Assembly (NCBI RefSeq): GCF_032854445.1
Contig: NC_088296.1
Span: 1,924,001 to 1,988,000 of the forward strand
DNA: 64,000 nt
Source: Liolophura sinensis
Taxonomy: Eukaryota; Mollusca; Polyplacophora; Chitonida; Chitonidae
Direction: 5' to 3'
This document shows, one piece after another, positions 21,177 through 32,325 of the stretch. The position numbers and the translations under genes are program-made. Position 1 is the first letter of the stretch. Each line of letters starts with the position of its first letter. Below the pieces are notes generated by a model, which saw only the letters and a list, made by a program, of their open reading frames with translations, had not been told where the DNA came from and made no database searches.

Positions 21177-21919
21177 CCTGCTTGTTGTCGATAGAGTCCA
21201 TGCCGCCAAAGTGCTTCAGCCAGTAAAATATCATGCCGAAGACAGCAGGCATGACACCTCACCTACTTACATTATGCAGACACTGGCCCACCTAATCCTG
21301 TTTCCTTGTTGTAGCATATGAGTGCTGACTGCCAAGCAAAACAGCAACGAGAGCCATTTTTTAAAGTGTTTGGTGTGACCCTACCCGGGTTTGATCCCGA
21401 GTTTCCCGACTCTGCAGGCTTTCGTGTTTTAACCAGATATGAGAGATTAGTGAAACAAAAGGTTTGTCAAAATTCACGGTAAGGTGAACAATCACCGTAT
21501 TTCATCAGATTGACTAATATATTTATATCAAACAAATCTTCACAAATTAATTTTCTGATGGCTTTCACAAATACAGCTCTTTGCCAGTTATCTTGCTGAT
21601 GTGGTTTTGTACGTTTTTCGCCTTATTGCTGATGTCAAGTGCTAGTGGGATTTTGGCAGTCCACAAAATAGCCTAATTCGAGCATCAAGAAAGATGTTGG
21701 TCTTGTCAGTAGAGTTTGGGCAGAAAGTGCAGCCCCCAAAAGATTCGTCAACACATTTGCCAACATATTTAAAGCACACAAATCCTGACAGATTCACTTT
21801 CGTAACTCAGAAGACTGGGTTTTACCCAAATAGTGTTATGATCGATTGAACGGAGCGTAATTATTTCCATCTTGATGCTTAAACTCCCTGTGCGACCTCT
21901 AAAAGCCTCAAGGCACATC
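21177..21919. other. Unique DNA with a tRNA-like B-box relic
   Basis: 'cgggtttgatcccg' at 21386-21399 matches the RNA polymerase III B-box consensus (GGTTYGANNCC), which suggests a decayed tRNA-derived repeat. No clear A box or element ends were found. The rest is featureless. Confidence 0.3.
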
Positions 21920-22010
21920 TTCCATTTTGCAAAATTGATAAAATTTTCCGCCTGGACAAGTGATTATGTAACAATGTGACAGCCTCCTGGGGGAAAATTC
22001 AATAAACGTA
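21920..22010. repeat. Dispersed repeat family V, copy 1
   Basis: 'attttccgcctggacaag', 'gattatgtaacaatg' and 'agcctcctgggggaaaattc' match 'attttcccgcccgaacaag', 'aattgtgtaacgg' and 'agcttgcaggggagaaattt' at 49995-50092, same orientation. About 90 bp, class unknown. Confidence 0.6.
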
Positions 22011-22205
22011 GCCAGTAGCAAAATCTTGTTCATTTCTTGCTCGACTGCTACATGCCCGGTATTACGGAATTTCAGTGTTTATTATTGGTAACGTTGCGTC
22101 ATTTCTGGGTTAAAGGTCAACTGATGTGATTTGCAAAAATCCAGGAAGGTCTTTCTGCTATGGACAATGATTCATCTAATGGCCATCGAAGTAGATTAAA
22201 TATAA

Positions 22206-22290
22206 GCGTCATGTCCGACATTCATATACCATTCGTGGTCCGCAAAGGGCGTTCCAAGTCGATAATCGCAAGATTCATTTCCTTAACAAC
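22206..22290 (-). repeat. Dispersed repeat family Y, copy 2
   Basis: On the minus strand, 'ttgcgattatcgacttggaa' and 'atatgaatgtcggacatg' align with the family-Y core described at 19579-19660. Confidence 0.55.
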
Positions 22291-22439
22291 GTTTAACACT
22301 AGCTCCCAAAGACAAAGGTATGTAAAAAATTATACAAATGAGAAATAAAGCAGGTAACACACAAGAGAGAAGCGGTCATCAGTTTCCAATAATACCGGGA
22401 AGAGAGTGGATATTCCAGCCGACTCCTGTTAAAATTCCT

Positions 22440-22640
22440 TGCAGCAAACCGTTTATAAGTGGAGTTAATCTCCGCGCTTTGATACTTTTCATGCAAATCT
22501 CCTGATTTAAGACCGCAGCCCGAATCAGCGATAACGGGAATCGAACCTGCGACATAATTGGCCCAGAACACTACAAATTCAACCAATAACAAAAACACAT
22601 ACTGGGACTTCGTTAGGAATGTACTAACCAAAACATGCCC
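22440..22640 (-). mobile_element. Probable second tRNA-derived repeat
   Basis: The minus strand carries 'ggttcgattccc' (plus coordinates 22536-22547), a perfect B box, about 38 bases after an A-box-like 'tggttgaatttg' (22574-22585). Downstream sequence is unlike the abundant SINE. This suggests a separate, older SINE family or a tRNA pseudogene. A 215-codon minus-strand open frame covers the same DNA, but the tRNA signature argues it is fortuitous. Confidence 0.35.
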
Positions 22641-23290
22641 GTGAGCAAACGAAGCAGTTATGACTTCAGGAAGTTGGTCATTCCTGTCACTTGTAAAAAC
22701 TAAGATGGCTCTTCGATGCCCCGTCAGTCTGGCGCAAACGACCTCCATCACTCCATTACGCGGCCATACAGGCCTAATTAAAAGCCAGCTGTCTCTAAGA
22801 ATCCCCTGTCGATTTGCTGACGCACACCATTTGTTGAACAAGTTCATTGATTCGATAAACCATTGTCGATTTCTGTATATTTTGGAATCTCCGAAATTTC
22901 GGGATCGTGTTGTTTTGAGCACCCCAGAGATTTTCATTGTAATCAACGAATTTCCATTTAAGCTGGTGAGTGTTCGCCTCAGACTTTCTCAGCGCATCGG
23001 AGAAAGGGAAATGTAAAAAAAAAAAAACAGGAAAAAACCAAAATGGGAAGTGAAGAGCGGGCGCAATTGGTGGTGGGTGGTTATTTTTGAGTCAGAAAAT
23101 GGTTACCCTTCGGCCTATAAGAACAGCAATAGAGAGGAAGATTTCTGAGAAATTGTAGACCATTGAAATCTAATACATTGCAGTTAACATCAATGCATAT
23201 TTTGTTTTACCTAACTCTGTTTAAGCCATGGTTTGCTACTCTCTAATCATCTACGTCGACAGTAACAATAAAGCCCTCAGGTAAATTGAC

Positions 23291-23365
23291 AAGAGGCCAT
23301 GTTTTACCCGTTACGTGTTTTATCACACTGTTGTCGCTGCTCTGGTTGTTCTCTGGAAGCCTTTA
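23291..23365 (+). repeat. Dispersed repeat family Z, copy 1
   Basis: 'cccgttacgtgttttatcac' and 'gttgtcgctgctctggttgt' match the family-Z core found at 24925-25105 (-), 26440-26512 (-) and 40295-40475 (+). Confidence 0.5.
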
Positions 23366-24924
23366 TACAGCAACAATGTGTACTTGCGTAGTTATATATG
23401 TGATTTGTTACGAACCCGTCTTTAAACATTGTATTATATATTTTTTGGAACTTTTTCTTACTTATCAGTGTCTAACCTATATTTTTTTCCCTCTGTGTAG
23501 GTTATAGCCTGCGTTGCATTTCAGTCTAGCGTTCCCGAGGATTTGGTGTTTAGTGTCATTGTGAACAGAGTGTACATTCTGGAAATGTGTATTGGTGTTG
23601 TAAACATGTTTGCGTTCAAACCATCCAGAACTTTCTTTTGCGTTAGTCTATAAATATAAGCGACGGAGTAGCAAAGCCCGCAGTCATTTACTCAAGTCCA
23701 CTTGAGAGCACTTATTTACTCTCATTCACACTCGTCATTTGCTATTGATTGGAGACGTTATTGTGGAGCTTGTATCGTTGATTGTATATACGATTACGTA
23801 CATTTCATCACAGTTTACCCTGGAAGTGACTTTGTGTATATTTCCGAGGAAACATCGACACCTCGGCATCACGGAAGCTACTGTCAACCCGTCCGCCCTT
23901 AGAAGTTACACATTTACAGGGAGTTAGGGAATAAACCACTCATCGTACGGTTATCCGTAGATTGAGGAATCTAACATTGCATCTAAATCTTAACTGTGTA
24001 TTCTATATTTACGTGGATGATCTCGACTTTTTATACTTATTTTGTTATTTTTTTACTATTAAAATAGATGTATTCGTATTTCTTTGTTTGATCTTGTGTA
24101 CGGCCTATCGTTGATCTGAGAGTTAAACGTGCCAGTTGTTTGTCATCTTAACTCTCCGATTATGGTACCCTTACATAGTAGTATTCCATGTGTCACTAAA
24201 GAGTTTGTCCACAATTGTAGACGGCAAAGTTTATGGGTGACTGGAAGGTCCGGGGAAATCCACTACCCTTTGTCAGAAACATGACAAACCCCAACATTTT
24301 AAAATGATTCGAAATGGGTGACATTCGCTTGAAGCAAGTCAGTGTTTTAACCGTCGGTACGAATGTTAAAAACAGCAAAAAACGGCGTGTTTTTTGAGAG
24401 TGTCATTGTTAACATATGGTTTATAATAAAAAAAATATCTAACTAAACAACGCTGGAGATGTTGTAATAAACTGATAAAGTAAATAAACATTATACCAAT
24501 AATGAGAACATATATGCACGGACACTAATTGATAAATGAGTATGCCCGTTTCAAGATGTGTCCCTAAACAGTTTAAATTGTATGTACATTCTTGTTTTGT
24601 GTTCCATATGTCATCTAGATAATTAACCTGTTTTGAGTTTTTCGGCCTCCGTCTTGTTGTTTTTTTTTGTCTGTGTTTTTGTCTTTTTTCTCCTCGGGTC
24701 GGTTCAGCTGTTATCCGTACTAAAGGGCAAAGCAAAAATGGTAACTAAAGAACACTGAAAATATGACAGCTGATCAAACAGTGTTGGTAAGAGTGCATTT
24801 CCAGCTCATGAAAGCTCGGCCTGTTCTGATAATAGATATGGAAATAGTGGCGATTCCTTCGTCTATGGCTGCTCTTAAATTGTGAATTCACCTGAAATTC
24901 CTAATGCGAAGAATAGTAAAATCA
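23366..24924. other. Unique AT-rich DNA, no gene seen
   Basis: Only short open frames; no splice-bounded exon or repeat recognised. Confidence 0.45.
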
Positions 24925-25105
24925 GACAGTGAAGCAAGAACAGGGACGACAATGTGATAATTGGCAAATGGTCACACGTAACCGAGGAAATACGACCTCG
25001 TGTCAGTTTACCTTAGTTAAGGTTTTATTCTAACTGTTGATATAAATGCATAAATAGAAGCAAGCTACACGCCCGCTGGCGCCATGGCTAGAACAGAATA
25101 AGGTG
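24925..25105 (-). repeat. Dispersed repeat family Z, copy 2
   Basis: On the minus strand, 'tcggttacgtgtgaccattt', 'gcatttatatcaacagttag', 'aataaaaccttaactaaggt' and 'gcgtgtagcttgct' align collinearly over about 180 bp with 40295-40475. This is one of the two longest Z copies. No coding frame is shared. Confidence 0.7.
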
Positions 25106-26039
25106 AAATTTGCAGTGATGATACTTGAAATTCATTGGACGTTAGTGACCTTGTAGTATTTGTACGTGTGGTAGTTGCTAGTTTATGTATCCCCTGTGCA
25201 GTGTCTTGATGGGGTACGATTATTGACATGCTCAACCCTCACCCCCGACCCCAACCAAAACTGTAGTAATGTCAGCAGTTCTTAAGTGTTACAGTGAAAA
25301 AAAATCGCCTGTACTGGGATTTGAACACTTTGTGTATCCCATCAAAGTTTCCCACTTCAAAACGACAGGTGATTGTTCCGAGTGGTGCCTCAGCACGCAT
25401 TTGCGTCACGTGTCATTGGTGGGGTTACTAGGTTGGATCATTTATTGGTACAACTTTACAGTCTTCGGCGACAGCTCGGAATTACACTCCAATTTAATTT
25501 CTTAAACTGTATTTTTTGCTACATGTTCGAATTGAAATAGTCCTCGAACCGATATAAAGTCTCATATGTCACAACCAGTTGAATAAAATATACGCACTGC
25601 GTGTAACTGCAGGGGGTGAAAATGCTTTAACATGGTCACGTGGATCTGTTTGTTCCGGGATGAAATCTCGATCATGCGCACTGGAAACTGCTATCCAGCT
25701 TATGCTCAAGTAAGCTACAAATCAACTCATGGGTTTGTAGTTTATACATCAGAGCTTAAAGGAAGCTTCATTAAATAACAGGTTATCAATTCTATAGGCT
25801 ACCAATAGAAGACAGAGCTAAGTGGGGGAAACATGAAGTGTGTAAGACAAAAATATCGACATGTTTTTGGAGAATATATATATAACAGATTCCTGTGTAA
25901 TTACGATTTTGTACCTCAATAACGGAACAAATGATTTAATTTCACAACAGTGTAGTGATTGTTATAACTATTAACGGATTACGGTTTGATCTTCGCATAG
26001 TTAGGATTTGTCGTCCATAAGATTAGAGTGAATGTCCAA
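25106..26039. other. Unique DNA, no gene seen
   Basis: A C-rich patch lies at 25238-25260. No exon or repeat is supported. Confidence 0.45.
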
Positions 26040-26170
26040 TCGTCCTAATGGTGTAGCGGTAATTATGGCCGCTCATCGATCACGGGTCAATTTTCACTCT
26101 GGCCAGGAATATGTGGTGATCAGGCAGCATTAGATTCAACACGCCATTTCCTAAGTGCCCGACGTCGTCC
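26040..26170 (+). mobile_element. tRNA-like relic or SINE head
   Basis: 'tggtgtagcggt' (26049-26060) resembles an A box, and 'gggtcaattttc' (26084-26095) a degenerate B box. The spacing and 'tcct' start recall an Asp/Glu-type tRNA. No intact cloverleaf is apparent, so it is a pseudogene or SINE head and not a functional tRNA gene. Confidence 0.35.
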
Positions 26171-26439
26171 AAATATGCACGGTGAGATTTTATGAGACTA
26201 ACTGATTTCGTGATACGGACGCTGATGAGGACAATTTAATTGACGAGATGAGGGAATTAACTTCTAAGATTATTCGTTTGACACACCGTCTAGAACAGAC
26301 GACCGTTTTAATTTATAAAATTGTTAAAATTTGTTGCCAGAATGTTAAATAACAAAACGGAATTTGTTAGAGACGGGCACAAACGAATCGTTCCGCAAAT
26401 GTTTAAGGAATAGATGCCAGGTGATAAATAATATCAAAA

Positions 26440-26512
26440 ATGATAACATAGAGAGTAAAACCATAGCAGCGTGATCAATGGAAAATTGTCATACGTAACT
26501 GTTAAGTTGACA
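26440..26512 (-). repeat. Dispersed repeat family Z, copy 3
   Basis: On the minus strand, 'acagttacgtatgacaattt', 'gatcacgctgctatggtttt' and 'actctctatg' align with family Z at 40425-40490. Confidence 0.5.
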
Positions 26513-26927
26513 TAACGAAACGCATAATGGATGCCAATTACAACCAACTTTGTGTGATTGCCCTGGAACAACGAAAGAAAAATACGGATAAATCACACAA
26601 GTTGCTAGTCACTTTTAAAAGGGAGGATAAAAAGTAAAAAAGGATATGAGCTACGGCTGGGAAACCAAACTACGCATTCATGCATAAATAATCCCCTCCA
26701 ACCCGCGAACCAAAACTTTTTCTGGACAATGCCAGATTGAACAACAAGGCTAAGTCTTCAGTTTTGTACCAATTCAAAGATAATTGCATAACAGTATATT
26801 AAATAGAGGCTAAATCAGCTGCTGTTATATGAATTTGGCTCAAATCTGAAACATAAAATTTGACTTAATACCAGTATTAGCTATTAAACTTTCAAACAAC
26901 TGAACCTAGTATACGCAACAGTTACAT

Positions 26928-27168
26928 CTTGTGTTTTACGCCGAACTCAACAATATTTGACTTATACCATGGACGCCAGCATTTTAGTCATAGCAAGCCG
27001 CATAAATAAACCCACGACTATCTGTAGGTTGCTGGTAGACATTCCCTCATGTACGACATGAGAGGAAGCCAACATGAGCTGGACTTGAACTCACAGCGAA
27101 GGCACTGGTGAGAGACTTTTGAGTAATTATGCTGCGATAGACACGCTTACACTTGGTCACGAAGGTCC
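26928..27168 (-). mobile_element. Old, near full-length tRNA-SINE
   Basis: On the minus strand it starts 'ccttcgtgacc', carries 'gtgagttcaagtccagctca' (B box) and 'atgttggcttcctctc', and ends 'gagttcggcgtaaaacac'. Divergence from consensus is high and no flanking duplication is evident, so it is an older insertion. Confidence 0.8.
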
Positions 27169-28378
27169 AAAAAACAACAATCTTATCATAATATACACTG
27201 GCGTAAGTCTATCAATGATTGTTACGTGACTCCGTATTGACCGGCTTAATAACAATGCTTAATCAGTTACAGTGAAGTGAGACGAAAATGCCAAATAGCG
27301 CATCTGTTCGGCAAAGACAAAGTGCGGCCTGCTCTTCTTTTGAGCCAAACCCTCCTAGGTTGTTCGGCACATACCCTACAGGATCAGATCATATCTCGTC
27401 TAACGCTGTCCCCAATTAATTTAATTCATCTTGAGATATTCTGGTACTTGGCCTAGTTTTCCAGTGCGTCTCCCCATTCCGCCGAAAGGCGCGGACGTCT
27501 CAGACAGCGGATTCCTAAACGTTTCGCCATATGTCTGTAACCTCAGGAAACACTGAGTGCCGCTGGAACACCGTCTCCCAATTTCCGCCCATCGATTCCA
27601 ATGGTAAGACACACATTCCCCGTGACTCATAGCACCCTTTGATGTTTGCCAAACACTCCGGTACACACGTGGACGGCCATAATCATCCCAACCACCAGGC
27701 CAGTCGTTGTGCGTATCATCATCTGTTGTTGACACCAACCTCTAGATTCTGGTAACCGAGTATTAAAGAACTTATTACATTGGGAACACTCGGACTGGTT
27801 CATTCCAATACTTACTCAGTTACATTTAGCTTCATTATGCTGATTTACGATTTCAAATTAAATCTCAAGTTCTCTGCCAGGAGCGAGAGTTGGGTGCCTG
27901 CGAAACTGTTCATGCTATTATTTGCATATCCATCGACTTTGTATTTTTCAGAGAAGCACCCCATCCCCACTTTACACTCCCCTACCCCACCCCCACGGAG
28001 AGTACTGGAAATGGTCATGTAATATTAAGATAGCAACATGACTGCAAACATTCCCGCTGAATCCCACAAGTTGTCTTATGTAAATCTGTATTCTAATACT
28101 AAGTACTTTATCAAAGATGCCTCATTAGGACTTAGAACCTAGTGAATAACGTGAAAATCTTACTATTTTTACTATTTAATTAGCACTGGGCGAACGAATC
28201 GCTCCCTCACAAGGAGGGTTTATCCTGAGTATGTCTCAATTATCACGATCAACGCTTGATTAACATGTCGCTCGGCATTTTTTGCACATAAATGACTCAT
28301 TCTATTTAATTTCAGCATGTCTACATTCCAATGTTATACATAGGCTTGAAACTATTCATTTCTTAGGTTCATTCTAGA
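27169..28378. other. Unique DNA, no gene seen
   Basis: A C-rich stretch lies at 27958-28000. A good acceptor, 'ctatttaatttcag' (to 28316), is followed by 16 open codons and a stop just before the 34-bp array; this was not enough to call an exon. Confidence 0.4.
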
Positions 28379-29464
28379 TTGACATACAATGTACAGGTAG
28401 GATCAGCACAGACTTACATACAATGTACATGTACGGTCAGCACAGACTGACATACAATGTACATGTACGGTCAGCACAGATTGACATACAATGTACATGT
28501 ACGATCAGCACAGACTGACATACAGTGTACAGGTATGGTCAGCACAGACTTACATACAATGTACATGTACGGTCAGCACAGACTGACATACAATGTACAG
28601 GTAAGGTCAGCACAGATTGACATACAATGTACATGTACGATCAGCACAGACAGACATACAGTGTACAGGTATGGTCAGCACAGACTGACATACAATGTAC
28701 ATGTACGATCAGCACAGACTGACATACAGTGTACAGGTACGGTCAGCACAGACTGACATACAATGTACATGTACGGTCAGCACAGACATACAATGTAAAG
28801 GTAGGGTCAGCACAGACAGATATACAATGTACATGTACGGTCAGCACTGACTGACATACAATGTACATGTACGGTCAGCACAGATTGACATACAATGTAC
28901 ATGTACGGTCAGCACAGACTGACATACAATGTACATGTACGGTCAGCACAGATTGACATACAATGTACATGTACGGTCAGCACAACCTGACATACAATGT
29001 ACATGTACGGTCAGCACAGACTGACATACAATGTACATGTACGGTCAGCACAGACTGACATACAATGTACATGTACGATCAGCACAGACAGACATACAAT
29101 GTACATGTACGGTCAGCACAGACTGACATACAATGTACATGTACGGTCAGCACAGACTGACATACAATGTACATGTACGGTCAGCACAGACTGACATACA
29201 ATGTACAGGCAAGATCAGCACAGACTGACATACAATGTACAGGTAAGGTCAGCACAGATTGACATTCAATGTACAGGTATGGTCAGCACAGACTGACATA
29301 CAATGTACATGTACGGTCAGCACAGACTGACATACAATGTACATGTACGGTCAGCACAGACTGACATACAATGTACAGGTAAGGTCAGCACAGATTGACA
29401 TTCAATGTACAGGTATGGTCAGCACAGATTGACATACAATGTACTGGTATGGTGAGCACAGATT
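28379..29464. repeat. 34-bp minisatellite with palindromic core, about 32 units
   Basis: The unit is 'ggtcagcacagactgacata' plus 'caatgtacatgtac' (34 bp). Most units contain the perfect 10-bp palindrome GTACATGTAC. A minority carry 'gtacaggtaaggtc' in its place, breaking it. Sub-variants recur in blocks, indicating local duplication of several units together. The repeats are adjacent without unique spacers, so this is not a CRISPR-like array. Confidence 0.95.
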
Positions 29465-29717
29465 AAGCTTGAACGAAGACCATCTGTCTTCCAACATTAT
29501 GTCATAGACGTCAGTTTTCGAAAGTCCGTGAATAACATTCCAAATATTTATCCTGATTGCTTCTGTTTCTCACCACCTCCCCATCATGAAAAATGAAGAA
29601 AACGACCACCTTGGCATAATTTAAAACTTTCGGACAGTCCCTAACTGAAATAAATATTTTCTCTATTGGGTTTGATAATATTTAAATAATTCATCAGAAC
29701 CTAGTGTAACTTGGACC

Positions 29718-29842
29718 CTGGCAAGGCCTTCAGCAACTTGCGGATGGCCGTGGGTTTCCTCCTACCATAATTCTGACCACCGTCGTATAAGTGAAATATT
29801 CTCTGGTACGGCTTAAATCACAAATCAAATAAACAAGTAAAT
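29718..29842 (+). mobile_element. tRNA-SINE 3' fragment
   Basis: 'cagcaacttgcggatggccg', 'cctcctaccataattctgac', 'tcgtataagtgaaatattct' and an (AAAT)n-like tail. The tRNA head is missing. Confidence 0.8.
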
Positions 29843-29950
29843 ATATATTGTAAGGCGACTAGCGATTGCTTGACAGCAAAGGCAGGTCTAATACAAAGTT
29901 TAAACACATCATCTAGAATAAATGCAAGTCTTCCGTGAGAAAGTCTCTGA

Positions 29951-30095
29951 CAATTAATCCCCGTGCATATGGAGCTTAGCACGATACCGCCAATGATTCT
30001 GCCTCTTTTACTTTTTGTCTGTCACAGGAATTAATCAACTTCAGGGAGTCAGGATGAAGATAAATTTGAGTCAATCTGAGATAAAAAGTATTAGG
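29951..30095. repeat. Dispersed repeat family X, copy 1
   Basis: 'ccccgtgcatatggagctta', 'tttttgtctgtcacaggaat' and 'taatcaacttcagggag' are nearly identical to 36366-36505. A more diverged relative may lie at 33350-33418. About 145 bp, class unknown. Confidence 0.65.
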
Positions 30096-30424
30096 AGCTT
30101 GTTAAGTCATTAATGATCAAATGATGGTTTTTGGATTGGGTGATGCTTTTTTTTATTATAATTGTCCCCACTTGAACTCAGTGAGAGTCACCCAGGGAGT
30201 AGAATGTTGATCAGTGGCTAAAGATCAGCTTGCACGACAGCTTAAGGCGCGGCACTACTCAACTGGTCGCGTTGAGTAGTCCGGAGCGTGGTACCATTCT
30301 GTGTCGGTCACTCAATCGCCAAGAACAGATCTCCCACCTTTCCAACATCATTGGAAATTGTTGACTAATTTCTCTTTGTAGAATTCCGTTCCATTTTCAT
30401 CCTTTATACACTTTCTTTGCTCTT

Positions 30425-30525
30425 TGGTGGTTTGTGTCGTTTTGGAAGTTGGCCTTGCGATTATTGACCTCGGACGTCCTTATTGGTTAACGGCTGATAT
30501 ACGAATGTCTGTTTCGACGCATAAA
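30425..30525 (+). repeat. Dispersed repeat family Y, copy 3
   Basis: Contains 'ccttgcgattattgacctcg', 'gtccttattggtt' and 'atacgaatgtctgtttcgac'. It is the closest relative of 19579-19660, in opposite orientation. Confidence 0.65.
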
Positions 30526-30631
30526 TGCGATTGGATGAGACTGTTGAGTTGACCTGATCTCAACTCTCGTATCTGCCAATATTTAGACACTCGACTTCTG
30601 ACTACGAGGAACAGATATTGCAGGATACAAT

Positions 30632-30879
30632 CCTGGGCCCAGGTGTTCAAAAGTGTATTAGCTAATACTTTTATAAAGTCATATTTTATATTTATGATTT
30701 AAGTCAAATTCGGCCAATGCAGTTTTCTAAAGTCAAAATATAACACCACTACATTTAGTTCATATTTAATATACAGTTATGCAACTATATTTGGGCTAAG
30801 TACAAGCTTGAAAGCTTCGATTAAAGACTAATCTGGGGTTAAATCTGGGGTCAAACAGTGTTGAACAACCGGACCCTGG
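30632..30879. mobile_element. MITE-like element with terminal inverted repeats
   Basis: The left end 'gggcccaggtgttcaaaag' (30635) and the inverse complement of the right end, 'gggtccggttgttcaacac' (from 30876), match at 16 of 21 positions over the extended ends. The ~248-bp interior is AT-rich with no open frame. This is the structure of a non-autonomous DNA transposon. Flanking target duplication is not clear. Confidence 0.6.
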
Positions 30880-31607
30880 TCTGAACTCGTTGTTGGTCGG
30901 ACCTTGTTTATAATCAGTAACAGACGACCATTGAAGGTGTGTTGTCTTCCACCAGAATGGCCCGGAACTTTATACGCACGACTACGAAAATTAGCTTACC
31001 ACAGTCTTTTCCTACATCCACGAAATATACCGACTGCACAGGCAGACATTGACCTTTTATTTGTTTAATGTTCGGAAACAGTGCGCCAATGGAGCTACAT
31101 CCGAAACTGTTGTTGTTGGATTTACCTAGTAGAGGTCTTCTCGAGGGAGCGTTTTTTTATGTTATCGAACCGTTCCATTAAAAATGCATGTCTCTTTGAG
31201 TGTCACTGAAAGCGGTAACATTCAACACAAGCGACCAACTTTACGTTATAAGTGTACTAAACATGGAACAACATCAGTTGATAAATTAAGAAGTTCTGAG
31301 TAAAACTGAATTAGGTCTACGTTTAATTAGAAGACATTTGACACTAATAACATCAACATACCAAATATAGATCGTGTGGTATTTGACAGCTAAAAACGGG
31401 GTAACCGTGATTAATTGCTGTAGCAGCCACAGTGACTCTGAGATTGTGGCGGTGCACGGTATCGTCCGGGGCAGGTACAAAGAAATCTGCCCAATTCTGG
31501 GTGTTATTTGTGTTCCTTTACCAACTGATGGCTATGTGCGTGGCGAAATTGGCTTGTGTATCTCTGGACAGTGTGTTCGGTTTCCAATATAACATAAAGA
31601 GTAATCC
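30880..31607. other. Unique DNA, no gene seen
   Basis: Short open frames only, without splice signals. Confidence 0.4.
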
Positions 31608-32325
31608 CGAAGACGTAAATCAGTAAATAATGTCATGTAACATATAAATCAGAAAATCCGCCATGTAACAAGTAAATCAATAAATACGTCATGTAACATG
31701 CAAATCAGTAAATACGCCAGGTAACATGTAAAACAGTAAATGCATCACGTAACATGTAAATAAGTAAATATGTCACATAACATATAAATAAATAGATACG
31801 TCAAATAACATGTAAATCAGTAAATTCATCATGTAAAATGTAAATCAGTAAATGTGTCAGGTAATAAGGAAATCAGTAAATGTGTCAGGTAATGAGAAAA
31901 TCAGTAAATACGTCACGTAAACGTTAAATCATAAGATCGGTCGTGTAATATATAAATTAGTATATCCGTCACATAACATGTAAATCAGTAAATCCGCCAT
32001 GTAACATTTGAATGAGTCAATACGTCATGTAACATGTAGACCAGTGAATCACTCACATAACATATTATTGGTGATTACGTAATGTAACATGTAAATCAGG
32101 AAATGTCATGAAACATGTAAATCAGTAAATACGTCATGTAATATGTAAATTAGTAAATCCGTCATGTAACATGGAAATCAGTAAATCGGTCGTGTAACTT
32201 GTAAATCAGTAAATTCGTCACGCAACATGTAAATGAGTAACTACGTCATGTAACATGTTAACGAGTAAATACGTCATGTAACATATAAATGAATAAATAC
32301 TTCACGCAACATGTAAATCAGTAAG
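31608..32325. repeat. Degenerate 28-bp AT-rich minisatellite, about 25 units
   Basis: The unit approximates 'catgtaacatgtaaatcagt' plus 'aaatacgt' (28 bp). Substitutions are scattered and units are far less uniform than in the 34- or 46-bp arrays, indicating age. The core 'acatgt' is shared with the nearby 34-bp array, which may be coincidental. Confidence 0.9.

Noticed and set aside
22299-22946. 215-codon minus-strand open frame
   Set aside because: It overlaps a tRNA-type B box and a family-Y boundary region, and the plus strand is open over much of the same DNA. No recognisable domain.
28379-29464. CRISPR-like array of about 34-bp repeats
   Set aside because: Units are directly adjacent with no unique spacers, the repeat itself is the whole period, and the context is a eukaryotic genome with SINEs and introns.
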